Source: Bacteroidales bacterium
Lineage (GTDB): Bacteria > Bacteroidota > Bacteroidia > Bacteroidales > P3
Assembly: GCA_017960475.1 (NCBI GenBank)
Contig: JAGCZH010000016.1
Span: forward strand, 62,001-126,000
Length of the DNA: 64,000 nt
Direction: 5' to 3'
Positions 45,869-55,382 of the stretch are shown here, piece after piece. Made by a program: the position numbers and the translations under genes. The notes beneath the pieces are model-generated. The model searched no databases and was not told where the DNA came from. It saw nothing but the letters and a program-made list of their open reading frames with translations. Positions within the stretch are counted from its first letter, which is position 1; each line of letters opens with the position of its first letter.

Positions 45869-46846
45869 ATGGTTAAAATAGGGAATATTGAAGTAGGAGA
45901 GTTTCCTTTGTTTTTGTCGCCGATGGACGATGTGACGGACTTGCCGTTCCGTCAATTGTGCAAACGGAATGGGGCGGATGTGCTCATAAGTGAGTTTATA
46001 GCCAGCGAGGCTCTGATTAGAGACGCGGAGAAGAGTATGCGTAAAATGCAATTCGACGATTTTGAACGACCGATAGGTATACAAGTGTTTGGTAACGATG
46101 AGGATTCGTTGTTACGCTGCATAGATGTTGTCGCTAGTGCCAATCCTGATTTCATTGACATTAATTGGGGATGTCCAGTCCGCAAAGTGGCAGGACGGGG
46201 TGCCGGTAGTGGTATGCTGAAGGATATACCTAGATTGTTGAGGATTACTGACTCTCTTGTCAAACGCTCGCCTTTACCTGTGACAGTAAAGACACGCTTA
46301 GGCTATGATGATAATGACAAGCCCATTGTTACACTTGCCGAACAGTTGCAGGATATCGGCATACAGGCGATAAGTATTCATGGGCGAACAAAAAGCCAGA
46401 TGTATCGTGGAGAGGCTGATTGGACATTAATTGCTGAAACCAAAGCAAATCCGAGACTTCATATCCCCGTCTTTGGCAATGGAGATATTACCACACCGCA
46501 ACAAGCCATAGATGCTCGCGACCGATATGGAGTCGATGGCATTCTTATAGGACGTGCGGCAATAGGAAACCCATGGATTTTTGAACAGACGAAACAGTTG
46601 TTTGGGAATGTCACACCAGTTGTTCCCACAGTGCAAGAAAGAGTTGAGGTTTGTCGTGATCATCTGTTGGCTTCAGTAAAATTCAAAGGAGAGCGTCAGT
46701 CAATATTCGAAATGCGCAAACACTATGGATCCTATTTCAAAGGGCTTTTTGATTTTAAACAGTTCCGTATCCCTTTGGTCACAGTCACTTCCCTTGATGA
46801 AGTTCTATCAATACTGGATTGTGTCTCGGAACACTACAAAGAATGA
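45869..46846 (+). CDS. dusB: tRNA-dihydrouridine synthase (DusB type)
   Basis: A 325-residue flavoprotein reducing uridines in tRNA. It has LSPMDDVTDLPFRQLC, GIQVFGNDEDS, DINWGCPVRKVAGRGAGSGML with the catalytic Cys, VTVKTRLGYDD, ISIHGRTKSQMYRGEADW and FGNGDI. The match to the bacterial Dus family is clear; DusB is the usual form in this phylum. Confidence 0.94.
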   Translation: MVKIGNIEVGEFPLFLSPMDDVTDLPFRQLCKRNGADVLISEFIASEALIRDAEKSMRKMQFDDFERPIGIQVFGNDEDSLLRCIDVVASANPDFIDINWGCPVRKVAGRGAGSGMLKDIPRLLRITDSLVKRSPLPVTVKTRLGYDDNDKPIVTLAEQLQDIGIQAISIHGRTKSQMYRGEADWTLIAETKANPRLHIPVFGNGDITTPQQAIDARDRYGVDGILIGRAAIGNPWIFEQTKQLFGNVTPVVPTVQERVEVCRDHLLASVKFKGERQSIFEMRKHYGSYFKGLFDFKQFRIPLVTVTSLDEVLSILDCVSEHYKE

Positions 46847-46969
46847 TTTGTATATGTATTTCCCCCAAAAAAATCTTTTTCTCTGCTAAAACAAACGTTT
46901 AAAAAATGAATCATGTATGATTTACTTTTATTGTAAATCAATGATATGAATATTTTATGTAGAAAATAT

Positions 46970-47000
46970 TTTCATATTTTATATTTATAATGTATATTTG
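46970..47000 (+). promoter_or_regulatory. Promoter of the acyl-CoA ligase gene
   Basis: TTTC at 46970-46973, a 19-bp spacer, then TATATTTG at 46993-47000; one mismatch in the -33 element. The start codon is 35 bp downstream. Confidence 0.6.
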
Positions 47001-47035
47001 CAAAATTTAATAAAATTAACAAAACACAGATACGT

Positions 47036-48820
47036 ATGTCAGAACCCACACGATTGTTTGATCTTCTTGATTGGCGAAAAAATTTAAATCCTGAACGCCC
47101 TGTATTTAAGTTTAAAGAAAATGGTGAGTGGAAAAGCCATTATATAGACGAGTATATCGAAAAGGCTAATCTTATCAGTTATGCCTTGATGCATTTAAAT
47201 GTGAAGAAAGGAGAAAATATTGGTCTTATATCAGCAGGTCGTCCCGAATGGAACTATATTGATTTTGGAGTCCAGCAAACAGGCGCGGTGCTATTACCAA
47301 TATACCCTACAATTAGCGAAGAGGACTATCAGTATATTCTGAACGATGCCCATGTGCGTTTGCTGGTTGTGGAAACGCCTGCTTTATACAATAAAATCAA
47401 TAATATACGCAAGGGGCTTCCTTGTTTGGAGAACTTATGCACTATAATACCCATGGAGGGTGTGAAGTCTCTTGACGACATTTATGAGATAGGGCGTCGT
47501 TATGTCGCGGATAATCCTCAGGCTCCGCAACAGTTGCAAGCCATAAAGGATTCTTTGACAACCGACGATATTTGTACAATGATATACACATCTGGCACCA
47601 CTGGAGTCCCCAAGGGTGCCATGCTTACCCATCGTGGTCTTATTATGAATGTGCAAGAGATCAAGGAAAGCCCTGGGAAAACATGGACAAAGGCTCTTTC
47701 ATGGTTGCCTATGTGCCATATTTATGAACGAATGATGGGGTATCTCTATCAGTGGCTTTGTTTCACTATCGCTTATGCGGAAAGTATTGCCAAGGTCGGT
47801 GATAATTGCAAGGAAATCAGTCCAAATATGATGGCTTGTGTGCCGAGATTTATAGAGAAGGTATATGATAAAATATATCGCAAAGGTGAGAAATTGAGTG
47901 GAATTCGCAAGAAAATATTTGATTGGGCCATCGATTTGGCGTTTGATTATGAGCTTGACGAATCAAAATTAAGCCTGTGGTATAAATTACAAAAGTCCAT
48001 CGCTGACAAGTTGGTGTATAAAGAAATCCGTGAGAGTATGGGAGGTGAATTGTATATGCTTGTCAGTGGCGGTGCCACAATCCAGCCACGTCTTACCCGT
48101 TTCTTCTCATGTGTGGGCCTTGACCTTTATGAAGGTTATGGTTTGACAGAGTGTTCACCCCTTATAGCTGTCACCAACTCGAATAAGAAAGGGAGAAAGA
48201 TTGGTTCTGTCGGTTTCGCAATGAGGAAGATAGAAGTCCGTATTGCATCCGACACCAATGAGATTCTATGCCGTGGTGGAAACGTAATGAAAGGATACTA
48301 TAATCAACCGGAACTTACCGCTGAGGCCATAGACAGTGAGGGCTGGTTCCATACAGGTGATACAGGTTATTTCGACCCTGATGGATACCTTTTCATCACC
48401 GGACGTACAAAGAGTATGTTCAAGACTTCGATGGGAAAATATATCAACCCTGAGGTTATTGAGGAAAAGATGAAACAGTCTCCATTCATCCTTGATATGA
48501 TGGTTGTGGGTGCTGACCAAAAGTTCGCTGCCGCTATCGTGGCTCCGGATTTTGATATGCTAAAAGACTGGTGTAAGCGTCATGGTGTCAAGGCTGCTGA
48601 AAAGGACGAGATGATTTCAGACAAAACGGTTATAGCACGCTACCAGAAAGTTATAGATAAATACAATGCTGAGTTGGGCGTTACTGAACAGGTGAAACGT
48701 TTTGTCCTTGTTGCTGAAACATGGAGCGAAGCCAATAAGTTTCTCACTCCCACGCAGAAACTTATCCGTCGCAACGTTACAGAGGCCTATAAGGATAAAA
48801 TCGACGCCTTATTTAAATAG
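47036..48820 (+). CDS. Long-chain fatty acid-CoA ligase (AMP-binding)
   Basis: A 594-residue ANL-superfamily enzyme activating fatty acids to acyl-CoA via acyl-AMP. The P-loop YTSGTTGVPKGAMLTH, LYEGYGLTECSPL, GWFHTGDTGYFDPDGYLFITGRTK and the hinge region are all clear. It resembles bacterial FAA1-type ligases of about 600 residues. The convergent sulfonolipid gene set starts next to it and uses acyl donors, a possible functional link, but the genes are on opposite strands. Confidence 0.93.
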   Translation: MSEPTRLFDLLDWRKNLNPERPVFKFKENGEWKSHYIDEYIEKANLISYALMHLNVKKGENIGLISAGRPEWNYIDFGVQQTGAVLLPIYPTISEEDYQYILNDAHVRLLVVETPALYNKINNIRKGLPCLENLCTIIPMEGVKSLDDIYEIGRRYVADNPQAPQQLQAIKDSLTTDDICTMIYTSGTTGVPKGAMLTHRGLIMNVQEIKESPGKTWTKALSWLPMCHIYERMMGYLYQWLCFTIAYAESIAKVGDNCKEISPNMMACVPRFIEKVYDKIYRKGEKLSGIRKKIFDWAIDLAFDYELDESKLSLWYKLQKSIADKLVYKEIRESMGGELYMLVSGGATIQPRLTRFFSCVGLDLYEGYGLTECSPLIAVTNSNKKGRKIGSVGFAMRKIEVRIASDTNEILCRGGNVMKGYYNQPELTAEAIDSEGWFHTGDTGYFDPDGYLFITGRTKSMFKTSMGKYINPEVIEEKMKQSPFILDMMVVGADQKFAAAIVAPDFDMLKDWCKRHGVKAAEKDEMISDKTVIARYQKVIDKYNAELGVTEQVKRFVLVAETWSEANKFLTPTQKLIRRNVTEAYKDKIDALFK

Positions 48821-48850
48821 GAGTATTCTTCCTTTACAGTCATATAGTTA

Positions 48851-48891
48851 AGCAGAAAGCGAGGTTTTTTTTCTAAACCTCGCTTTCTGCT
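48851..48891. terminator. Bidirectional terminator
   Basis: A 17-bp perfect stem (48851-48867 with 48875-48891) with a 7-base loop, between the convergent acyl-CoA ligase and SDR genes. Confidence 0.88.
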
Positions 48892-48915
48892 TAGTGAATA
48901 ATATGGAATCTTGTT

Positions 48916-49716
48916 TTACATTGGTTTGATTCTTCTTGCCAGTTTGGCTGCGAGACCTGGGCAGAATTGTTTGATGTATGCCATCAGAAGTTCGTAACGG
49001 CCTACAAGGACCTCACGTTTTTTCCTATATACTGCTTTTACGATTTTGTTGGCTGCCTGTTGCGGTGTTACCCCGCCCGCCTGTCCAGCATCCATCTTGC
49101 CGTGTTGCTTGCCGTCTTTCTCAAGAGCATACTTTGAGATATTTGTCTGAACCCGTCCCGGGCATATTATAGTGACACGGATATTCTGGTCGTAGGTTTC
49201 GGCTTGGACGGTCTCAAAAAAACCATAAAGGGCATGTTTGGCTGAACTATAGGCACAGCGTAAAGGGAATCCGAAACGGCCTGCTATACTGGTGGTAACG
49301 ACAAGTTGGCCCCCTCCGCGCTCTATCATTCTAGGCAGAATATTTTTTGTTAGGATAACAGGGGCATAATAGTCGATGTCCATCACTTTGCGGATTACAC
49401 GCATCTCTGTCTCAATAGTTGTGCCACGTTGGCTTATGCCAGCATTATTGTAGAGTATATCGATGCTACCGAACTGATTCCAAGCCTGTTCTGCCAGGGT
49501 GTCCAGTTGATCGCTTTGGGATAGATCGAAAGGTAACGCGGCTGCATCGGGAGCTCCAAGTTCCTTGCAATGAGCCACAACTTCTTCAAGCAAATCGGCT
49601 TCAAGAGCTGTTACTATTACTTTTGCGCCTTCTTGTGCGAAGCGATAGGCTGTGGCTTCGCCAATACCAGACGATGCTCCTGTGATCCAAACTACTTTAT
49701 TATTAAATTTTTTCAT
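48916..49716 (-). CDS. Short-chain dehydrogenase/reductase, candidate 3-ketocapnine reductase
   Basis: A 266-residue classical SDR: TGASSGIGEATAYRFA, LYNNAGISQRG, VVTTSIAGRFG with the catalytic Ser, and YSSAKHALYG with Tyr and Lys. It is the last gene after the cysteate-synthase-like and alpha-oxoamine synthase genes, 32 bp downstream. In that context the natural proposal is NADPH reduction of the 3-keto group of the condensed sulfonolipid base. Family assignment is certain; substrate is inferred from position. Confidence 0.82.
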   Translation of the reverse strand: MKKFNNKVVWITGASSGIGEATAYRFAQEGAKVIVTALEADLLEEVVAHCKELGAPDAAALPFDLSQSDQLDTLAEQAWNQFGSIDILYNNAGISQRGTTIETEMRVIRKVMDIDYYAPVILTKNILPRMIERGGGQLVVTTSIAGRFGFPLRCAYSSAKHALYGFFETVQAETYDQNIRVTIICPGRVQTNISKYALEKDGKQHGKMDAGQAGGVTPQQAANKIVKAVYRKKREVLVGRYELLMAYIKQFCPGLAAKLARRIKPM

Positions 49717-49748
49717 TTCTTTCTAGTATTACTAGCGCTACTAGTTGA

Positions 49749-50969
49749 CTAGTTTTCATCCACCAAATCCTTGAACCATTGGGAGCGGGAGCATCCTTCG
49801 CCTGTGTTGAGTAGAACGATGTCGCCATCCTTTATCATGCCTTTGTCTACAGCTTGGAAGAATCCGGAATAGCAGACCATGGAGGCAGGTCCCATAAGGA
49901 TGCCGCGAGATCGTTTCATCTCTTTTCCATATTGTGGCAATTCCGCTTCGGCGACACGGATGAATGTACCGCCCGACGAGTGTACCAGAGGTGCGACAAG
50001 AGGATAGTTGCCAGGATTTGCTGCGGTAAGGATCCCGATTCGGGTCTTGATGTTCTTCTTGGCTTCGTATTCCTTTTCCCATCCTGCGGGAAATCCTGCA
50101 GCAGTTGCTTTCTCCCAAGCGGTAACCATAGGGTCGCATTCGTCTTGCTGGACAAGCAGCATACGAGGCAGAGGGGCGCTTGAATCAATCATACCGCAGC
50201 GTTTTAAGTCGCGAAATCCTTTCTCGAAGGCCAGAGGCGAGGTGCCGCCTGCTACTGCTTGCATGTATACCGTTGGAAGCTGTCCTATCTGACGCAGGCA
50301 CTCATAAGCAAGAAGTCGTTTTGACTCGATACGTAGTGGGTCGGTGTTGCCGCCGCTGATAAGCACTTGTTTTTCTTTGTGATATGCTGCGGCTTCAGCC
50401 TTGGCGTCGCCATATCCGCCCTTTGATATGATTATTGGTTGGTTAACTTTTCGAATGGCATCCACGGTGGCGGGATCAATGCAGTTGGGGGCGAATTCAG
50501 TGAAACGTATTCCCGCCTTGGCGCAATATGTGGCGAAAGCAACGCCGGCATTACCAGTCGACGCCAGACAATATTCCTTCACACTGTTTTCTTTCAGCAC
50601 AGAAGCCGCCAAAGCGGCACTGATGTCTTTAAAGGAACCACTGCCATCGTTTTGGTCATTGCGATATACAAACACCTTGCAATCAATACCTTTTGTCTTG
50701 GCATAGGCTTCGAGGTTGTCCCAGCGCTCCATAGGAATAAGACCTTCGCCATAACTGACGATATTCTCTCGATTAACGATAGGTAGTATATCAAAATAAT
50801 AGTCTTGGTATGAGTTGTTTGCAGGCTCGTTGAAACGGAAAGGCATGCTGTCCAGATATTCAACCTCAGCATAGCCGCTTCCGCACTCGCATTGTTGATC
50901 TTGTTTAAACCAAGTGGCAAAGTCAGCTATGACTTTGCCACATTTTTTACATCTTAGTTGGTATTTCAT
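49749..50969 (-). CDS. Cysteate synthase-like PLP enzyme (threonine synthase fold)
   Basis: I start at ATG 50967-50969 (MKYQLRCKKCGKV), 1 bp past the stop of the preceding gene; a longer frame from 51020 would run into that gene. The 406-residue product has an N-terminal Cys4 ribbon (Cys7, 10, 27, 29) and a fold-type II PLP domain with GSGSFKDISAA (PLP Lys), ASTGNAGVAFATYCA and LLNTGEGCSRSQW. It matches the cysteate synthase branch of threonine synthase homologues, making L-cysteate from phosphoserine and sulfite. The next gene gives the obvious use: sulfonolipid base synthesis. Confidence 0.82.
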   Translation of the reverse strand: MKYQLRCKKCGKVIADFATWFKQDQQCECGSGYAEVEYLDSMPFRFNEPANNSYQDYYFDILPIVNRENIVSYGEGLIPMERWDNLEAYAKTKGIDCKVFVYRNDQNDGSGSFKDISAALAASVLKENSVKEYCLASTGNAGVAFATYCAKAGIRFTEFAPNCIDPATVDAIRKVNQPIIISKGGYGDAKAEAAAYHKEKQVLISGGNTDPLRIESKRLLAYECLRQIGQLPTVYMQAVAGGTSPLAFEKGFRDLKRCGMIDSSAPLPRMLLVQQDECDPMVTAWEKATAAGFPAGWEKEYEAKKNIKTRIGILTAANPGNYPLVAPLVHSSGGTFIRVAEAELPQYGKEMKRSRGILMGPASMVCYSGFFQAVDKGMIKDGDIVLLNTGEGCSRSQWFKDLVDEN

Positions 50970-50970
50970 T

Positions 50971-52236
50971 TTAATTATGCTTAATGATATGCATATCAGG
51001 CATCGGCTTGTTGTATACACCTTCGTCGAGCCGTTTCTTAACCTCGCGGAACACCTCGATTGTGCGGTTTGCGTGCTCCATGGTGTGGACAGCGGTGGGT
51101 ATTATGCGCAGCATAATCTGGCCTTTAGGTACAACGGGATATACGACTATTGAGCAGAAGATTCCGTAGTTCTCGCGGAGGTCGACAACGACATTGGTGC
51201 CTTGGTTTACATCGCCGGGGAAGAATACTGGTGTGATAGGAGACTCTGTGACACCGGTGTTGAGACCTTCTGCCTGGAGTGATTTTTGCAGATACGAGGA
51301 GAGTTCCCAGAGTTTTTCGCGGTATTCAGGATGCTGGTTGATAATCTCCAGACGACGTTTGACGCCCCAAACTATAGGCATAGGCAAACTCTTGGCATAG
51401 ATCTGCGAACGCATGTTGAAACGCAGATAGGTAATGATGTCCTCATCATTACAACCGATGAAGCCACCAATGATTGCCATTGTTTTTGCGAAAGCGCAGA
51501 AGTAAAGATCGATATCGTCGGCACAGTTGAAATGAGTGTGTGTTCCGCGTCCTTCAGGACCCATAACACCCATACCATGGGCGTCGTCGATAAGTATACG
51601 GAAGTTGAATTCCTTCTTCAGAGCTACAATTTTGTCCAATGCGCCGAGGTCACCTTCCATGCCGTATACTCCTTCGGTGGCCACAAGTATGCCACCGCCC
51701 TGTTTTTCGGCCAAAGCTGTTGCCTGGGTCAGCTGTTTGCGCAGACTTTCAATGTCGTTGTGTTGATATTTGAAACGTTTTGCGCCGGTTACGCGGAAGC
51801 CATCAATGAGGCATGCGTGTGCCTCACTATCGTATACGATTACGTCACGAAGGCTCACTATTGTGTCTAAAATACTGATTTGGCCTTGATAGCCGAAATT
51901 CAGCAGATAGCCATATTTCTTGTGTGTGTATTCGCATAACATAGCCTCAACTTCTTCGTGCAGAGCAGTGTGGCCGCTCATCATACGGGCACCCATAGGG
52001 TAAGCGAGACCCCAACGGCGCGCACCCTCCTCGTCGGCGGCACGAACCTCAGGATTGTTTGCCAAACCCAGATAATTGTTGAGACTCCAGTTCAAGACTT
52101 TCTTTCCGTTGAATGTCATTTCCGGACCTAACTCACCTTCGAGTTTTGGGAAATAAAAATAACCGTCGGCAAGTTTGCGGTATTGCCCTAAAGGACCGCC
52201 TGTCGACTCTTTAATGCGTTCAAATATATCTTTCAT
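50971..52236 (-). CDS. Alpha-oxoamine synthase, candidate cysteate fatty acyltransferase
   Basis: A 421-residue PLP enzyme with His140 (YDSEAHACLIDG), Asp218/His220 (DDAHGMGVMG) and PLP Lys251 (FCAFAKTMAIIGGF). It belongs to the same family as the serine palmitoyltransferase at 9268 but is clearly a different branch: longer N terminus, LNNYLGLANNPEV and ARMMSGHT. Its coupling to a cysteate synthase gene (1-bp gap) points to condensation of cysteate with an acyl donor, the first committed step to capnine. A role as a second serine palmitoyltransferase remains possible. Confidence 0.82.
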   Translation of the reverse strand: MKDIFERIKESTGGPLGQYRKLADGYFYFPKLEGELGPEMTFNGKKVLNWSLNNYLGLANNPEVRAADEEGARRWGLAYPMGARMMSGHTALHEEVEAMLCEYTHKKYGYLLNFGYQGQISILDTIVSLRDVIVYDSEAHACLIDGFRVTGAKRFKYQHNDIESLRKQLTQATALAEKQGGGILVATEGVYGMEGDLGALDKIVALKKEFNFRILIDDAHGMGVMGPEGRGTHTHFNCADDIDLYFCAFAKTMAIIGGFIGCNDEDIITYLRFNMRSQIYAKSLPMPIVWGVKRRLEIINQHPEYREKLWELSSYLQKSLQAEGLNTGVTESPITPVFFPGDVNQGTNVVVDLRENYGIFCSIVVYPVVPKGQIMLRIIPTAVHTMEHANRTIEVFREVKKRLDEGVYNKPMPDMHIIKHN

Positions 52237-52335
52237 ATTGTTAAAAATTATTATCTATTAATTATTGTTAATTTTTTAGAAATCAATATATAAACATATT
52301 ATTAAAAGATGATGGTACACCTATTTAATAGATTA

Positions 52336-52343
52336 CAAAAATA
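52336..52343 (-). promoter_or_regulatory. Candidate -7 box for the sulfonolipid operon
   Basis: TATTTTTG on the minus strand, 100 bp before the alpha-oxoamine synthase start. No clear -33 partner. Confidence 0.45.
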
Positions 52344-52394
52344 CATTTTTTTTCTTAATTTGTAGAAATAAAAAAAGTATGTAATAGTTTATAC

Positions 52395-52426
52395 TTTCAC
52401 TATAACGACAAAAAAATGTATTTTTG
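52395..52426 (+). promoter_or_regulatory. Promoter of mazG
   Basis: TTTC at 52395-52398, a 20-bp spacer, then TATTTTTG at 52419-52426, 57 bp before the start codon; one mismatch in the -33 element. Confidence 0.6.
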
Positions 52427-52483
52427 TCATTGTTTTTAAACCGTCTTTTTAATACTATTTGATGATTTAGACCGAATTATAAT

Positions 52484-53296
52484 ATGCCGCATCTAACTGA
52501 AGAACAAAAATCGTTCGCATGGTTGTCTACTATACTTGATGTTTTGCGACGTCAATGTCCTTGGGATAGTGTTCAAACCATAGACACTTTACGCTATCTT
52601 ACCATAGAGGAAGTCTACGAGCTTTCCGAAGCAATCACGGAAAAAAAATATGACGACATACGCAAGGAGCTTGGTGATCTTGTTATGCATCTTATGTTTT
52701 ATGCGAAAATTGCCGATGACGAGAGTCGCTTTTCATTGACCGACGTCTTAGATGGTATATGCAATAAGTTGATTTCAAGGCATCCTCATATCTCTCTTCC
52801 CAATAGAGAAGGAGTGTTTGAACCTGCAAGTCAGAATGAGACTCCTCAATGGGAGCAGGTAAAAATGAAAGAGGGTCGCCGTTCAGTTATGGAGGGAGTG
52901 CCTGAAACGTTGCCCCCTCTTGTCAAAGCTATTCGCATTCAGGAGAAAGCCGCAGGGATGGGATTTGAGTTTCCTGACTCCACAGCATCAAAAAGAAAGG
53001 CAGATGAGGAATACGCCGAATTTGTCGAAGCCTTGTCAGAATATAAGTCCAAAAAAGACAGTGCATCTAAGTGCCACGCCAACGAGGAATTAGGCGACCT
53101 TCTATTTGCCATTGTAAAGTGGGGTCGGTTAGAGGGACTTAACGCTGACGATGCACTTTCTTTCGCAAATCAGAAATTTCAGAGACGCTTTAAATATATT
53201 GAAAGCAAAGCATATGAGGCTGGATTGACTGTATCTGATCTCTCGATGGAAGATATGCAACGCTTTTGGAATGAGGCAAAAACAATTGAGGAGTGA
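52484..53296 (+). CDS. mazG: Nucleoside triphosphate pyrophosphohydrolase MazG
   Basis: A 270-residue protein with two MazG domains. The first is clear: CPWDSVQTIDTLRYLTIEEVYELSEAI and ELGDLVMHLMFYAKIA with the metal-binding acidic residues; the second has EEYAEFVEAL and NEELGDLLFAIVKWGR. It hydrolyses non-canonical or signalling nucleoside triphosphates to monophosphates. Length matches the E. coli protein. It ends 11 bp from the convergent U32 gene. Confidence 0.95.
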   Translation: MPHLTEEQKSFAWLSTILDVLRRQCPWDSVQTIDTLRYLTIEEVYELSEAITEKKYDDIRKELGDLVMHLMFYAKIADDESRFSLTDVLDGICNKLISRHPHISLPNREGVFEPASQNETPQWEQVKMKEGRRSVMEGVPETLPPLVKAIRIQEKAAGMGFEFPDSTASKRKADEEYAEFVEALSEYKSKKDSASKCHANEELGDLLFAIVKWGRLEGLNADDALSFANQKFQRRFKYIESKAYEAGLTVSDLSMEDMQRFWNEAKTIEE

Positions 53297-53307
53297 CTTA
53301 GAACTTG

Positions 53308-55182
53308 CTAGTTGGCCGCAAAAATACTCATTTCACATTTTTTGCAGTCAAATTCTAAACGAAATTTTTTTCCGTTATTAATCAAAGTCAAATTGCCAAG
53401 ATATTCTGGCGATATTCTTGTATTACATTTGTGTTTCAAGCATTGTTTTAACTCGTAACGCAGGCAGTATTTGCATGTCATCAGCGGAATGGTTCCATTT
53501 TTCAAGATGTCGCTTTTGACGTCAGGACCTGATTCTATGTTTTTTACCTTGTGGCGTTCGTAAAAAGACCTCGATTTAGCGTTGGTTACATTTGCTCTAC
53601 CATCGATCTCTGGCTCATAGTAGGGGATGTTGTTTGGAATTATCTTTTCAGAATGTGGAAGATAGTGGTTTATTCTTTTATCGCTAAGAGAGTCCAATAC
53701 TTTGCGTCTCAATTCGTTTAGTTGGGAAGAGGGAATAAAGTAGGGTATTAGGGTGTTTATCTCTATGTTTTTGACTCTGAAACAGGTTCCGCCGGTTTTT
53801 GATAGTTGTTTTTGGATGGTATCCAAAGCTTTCTCTTTATTGTTGGCTTTGCTCTTCTCAATATCCAGGCTCTCGGTGGCGACGATACCATCTTCATCCG
53901 TTGCTGACAATAAAAAACCATTGGATGTTTCTTTGAGCGAGAAAGATACATCTATGAGCCTCTCAGCGCTTACACCTTGAAGCATTTTTTCGAAACTGTA
54001 GTCATTGTTGCGCCAAAGAGGTGTCCCAGTGACAATGTCAAGACACTTGTTTGCAGTTATTTCAGTAAAATGTTTCCCTTCTGAGTGGCTAATCTCTCTT
54101 ACATGGTTTACAAGAAAACCAACAGAATCATTGTTTGCATCGAAAAACAACATTCCATCACCAGCGACAATAATTTCCGGTGTGTTTATTGTCAATTTGT
54201 TGCCTTTGCTGTGAAGAACGGTTCCAATTTTCTTGCCTACAGATTTTTGTGTGGCCAGTGAAGCCATAGGTTGTCGGCCGATTAGAAAATAGTCGGTGAA
54301 TGTTCTGTTGAACGTTTTTGTTGTGTCAGGGGTGAAGTGGACGATTGTTTTCCCTGTAGATGAAGGTTGGAGCCCTTCACGACGGCAAATTATGTTATCC
54401 AGTAATTTCCGGTAGTAAGCCGTGTTGTTTTTCACATACGATAAATCTTTCAGACGTCCTTCTATTTTAAAAGAAGTTATACCGGCATCAATCATGTCTT
54501 CAATGTGTTGTGCGGCAGAATAATCTTTCAAAGAGAGTAGATGTTGTTTTTTTTGAAGAATTTTTCCCTCTTCGTTTATCAGGTCGTATGAAGAGCGACA
54601 AGGTTGGGTGCAACTGCCTCTATTCCCGGAACGTTCTCCTTCAGACAGATATAGACTCATGTAACATTGTCCGCTATAGCACACACAGAGAGCTCCCTGT
54701 ACAAAGGCTTCCAGGTCAATGGTTGTGGTTTTTCGAATCTCCTCCATCTGTTTCAATGAGGTCTCACGTGCCAGTATTATTCTCCTGAAACCTGTTTGTT
54801 CCAAGAACTTTATACGTCGTAAGTCGATGTTATGAGTTTGTGTAGACGCATGCAATTCGATAGGAGGTAGGTCTAATTCCAGTAATCCTAGATCTTGGAT
54901 AATGGCGGCGTCGATTCCTGCCTCGTATAGCTGCCAAAGCATTTCCCTTGCATGTTCTATCTCGTTGTCAAAAAGAAGAGTGTTTACTGTTACAAATAGT
55001 TTGGAACCATATAGATGCGAATATTTTGCCAAAATCTCAATCTCTTCTATGCTGTTGCCTGCATTGATACGGGCTCCGAATGCTGGAGCACCAATATATA
55101 ATGCGTCAGCACCATGGTTGATGGCGGCTTTACCCTGTTCAATATTTTTGGCTGGTGAAAGTAGCTCTATTTTTGTTCCCAT
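53308..55182 (-). CDS. Peptidase U32 family protein (RlhA/YegQ-like)
   Basis: A 624-residue protein: IELLSPAKNIEQGKAAINHGADALYIG at the N terminus, then LARETSLKQMEEI, GALCVCYSGQCYMSL, SGNRGSCTQPCRSSYDL and SFKIEGRLKDLSYV, the U32 signature. Cys residues in these blocks and the C-terminal CKYCLRYELKQCLKHKC, with a later CKKCEM, suggest an Fe-S centre. In E. coli, RlhA of this form hydroxylates 23S rRNA, so an RNA-hydroxylation role is more likely than proteolysis. Confidence 0.9.
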   Translation of the reverse strand: MGTKIELLSPAKNIEQGKAAINHGADALYIGAPAFGARINAGNSIEEIEILAKYSHLYGSKLFVTVNTLLFDNEIEHAREMLWQLYEAGIDAAIIQDLGLLELDLPPIELHASTQTHNIDLRRIKFLEQTGFRRIILARETSLKQMEEIRKTTTIDLEAFVQGALCVCYSGQCYMSLYLSEGERSGNRGSCTQPCRSSYDLINEEGKILQKKQHLLSLKDYSAAQHIEDMIDAGITSFKIEGRLKDLSYVKNNTAYYRKLLDNIICRREGLQPSSTGKTIVHFTPDTTKTFNRTFTDYFLIGRQPMASLATQKSVGKKIGTVLHSKGNKLTINTPEIIVAGDGMLFFDANNDSVGFLVNHVREISHSEGKHFTEITANKCLDIVTGTPLWRNNDYSFEKMLQGVSAERLIDVSFSLKETSNGFLLSATDEDGIVATESLDIEKSKANNKEKALDTIQKQLSKTGGTCFRVKNIEINTLIPYFIPSSQLNELRRKVLDSLSDKRINHYLPHSEKIIPNNIPYYEPEIDGRANVTNAKSRSFYERHKVKNIESGPDVKSDILKNGTIPLMTCKYCLRYELKQCLKHKCNTRISPEYLGNLTLINNGKKFRLEFDCKKCEMSIFAAN

Positions 55183-55382
55183 GTTATTGATAACGACAAT
55201 GTATGTTTATTATTGTTGATGTCTCAAGAGCATAGGTCGTATAAATACAATCTGTTAATCATTAGAAAATGATAAACAAATATGGCAGGGATTATCAAAG
55301 AATATCGAGTTTTTTCTTTATATTTGTTTCTGCTTTTATAGCTCTTTTTATTGATGTATATATTTGATATATAATTGTATAT

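Noticed and set aside
49749-50969. Coenzyme M biosynthesis from cysteate synthase, linked to the Hdr-like operon
   Set aside because: No sulfopyruvate decarboxylase (comDE) or other CoM gene is in the window, and the gene directly upstream (alpha-oxoamine synthase) explains cysteate use better.
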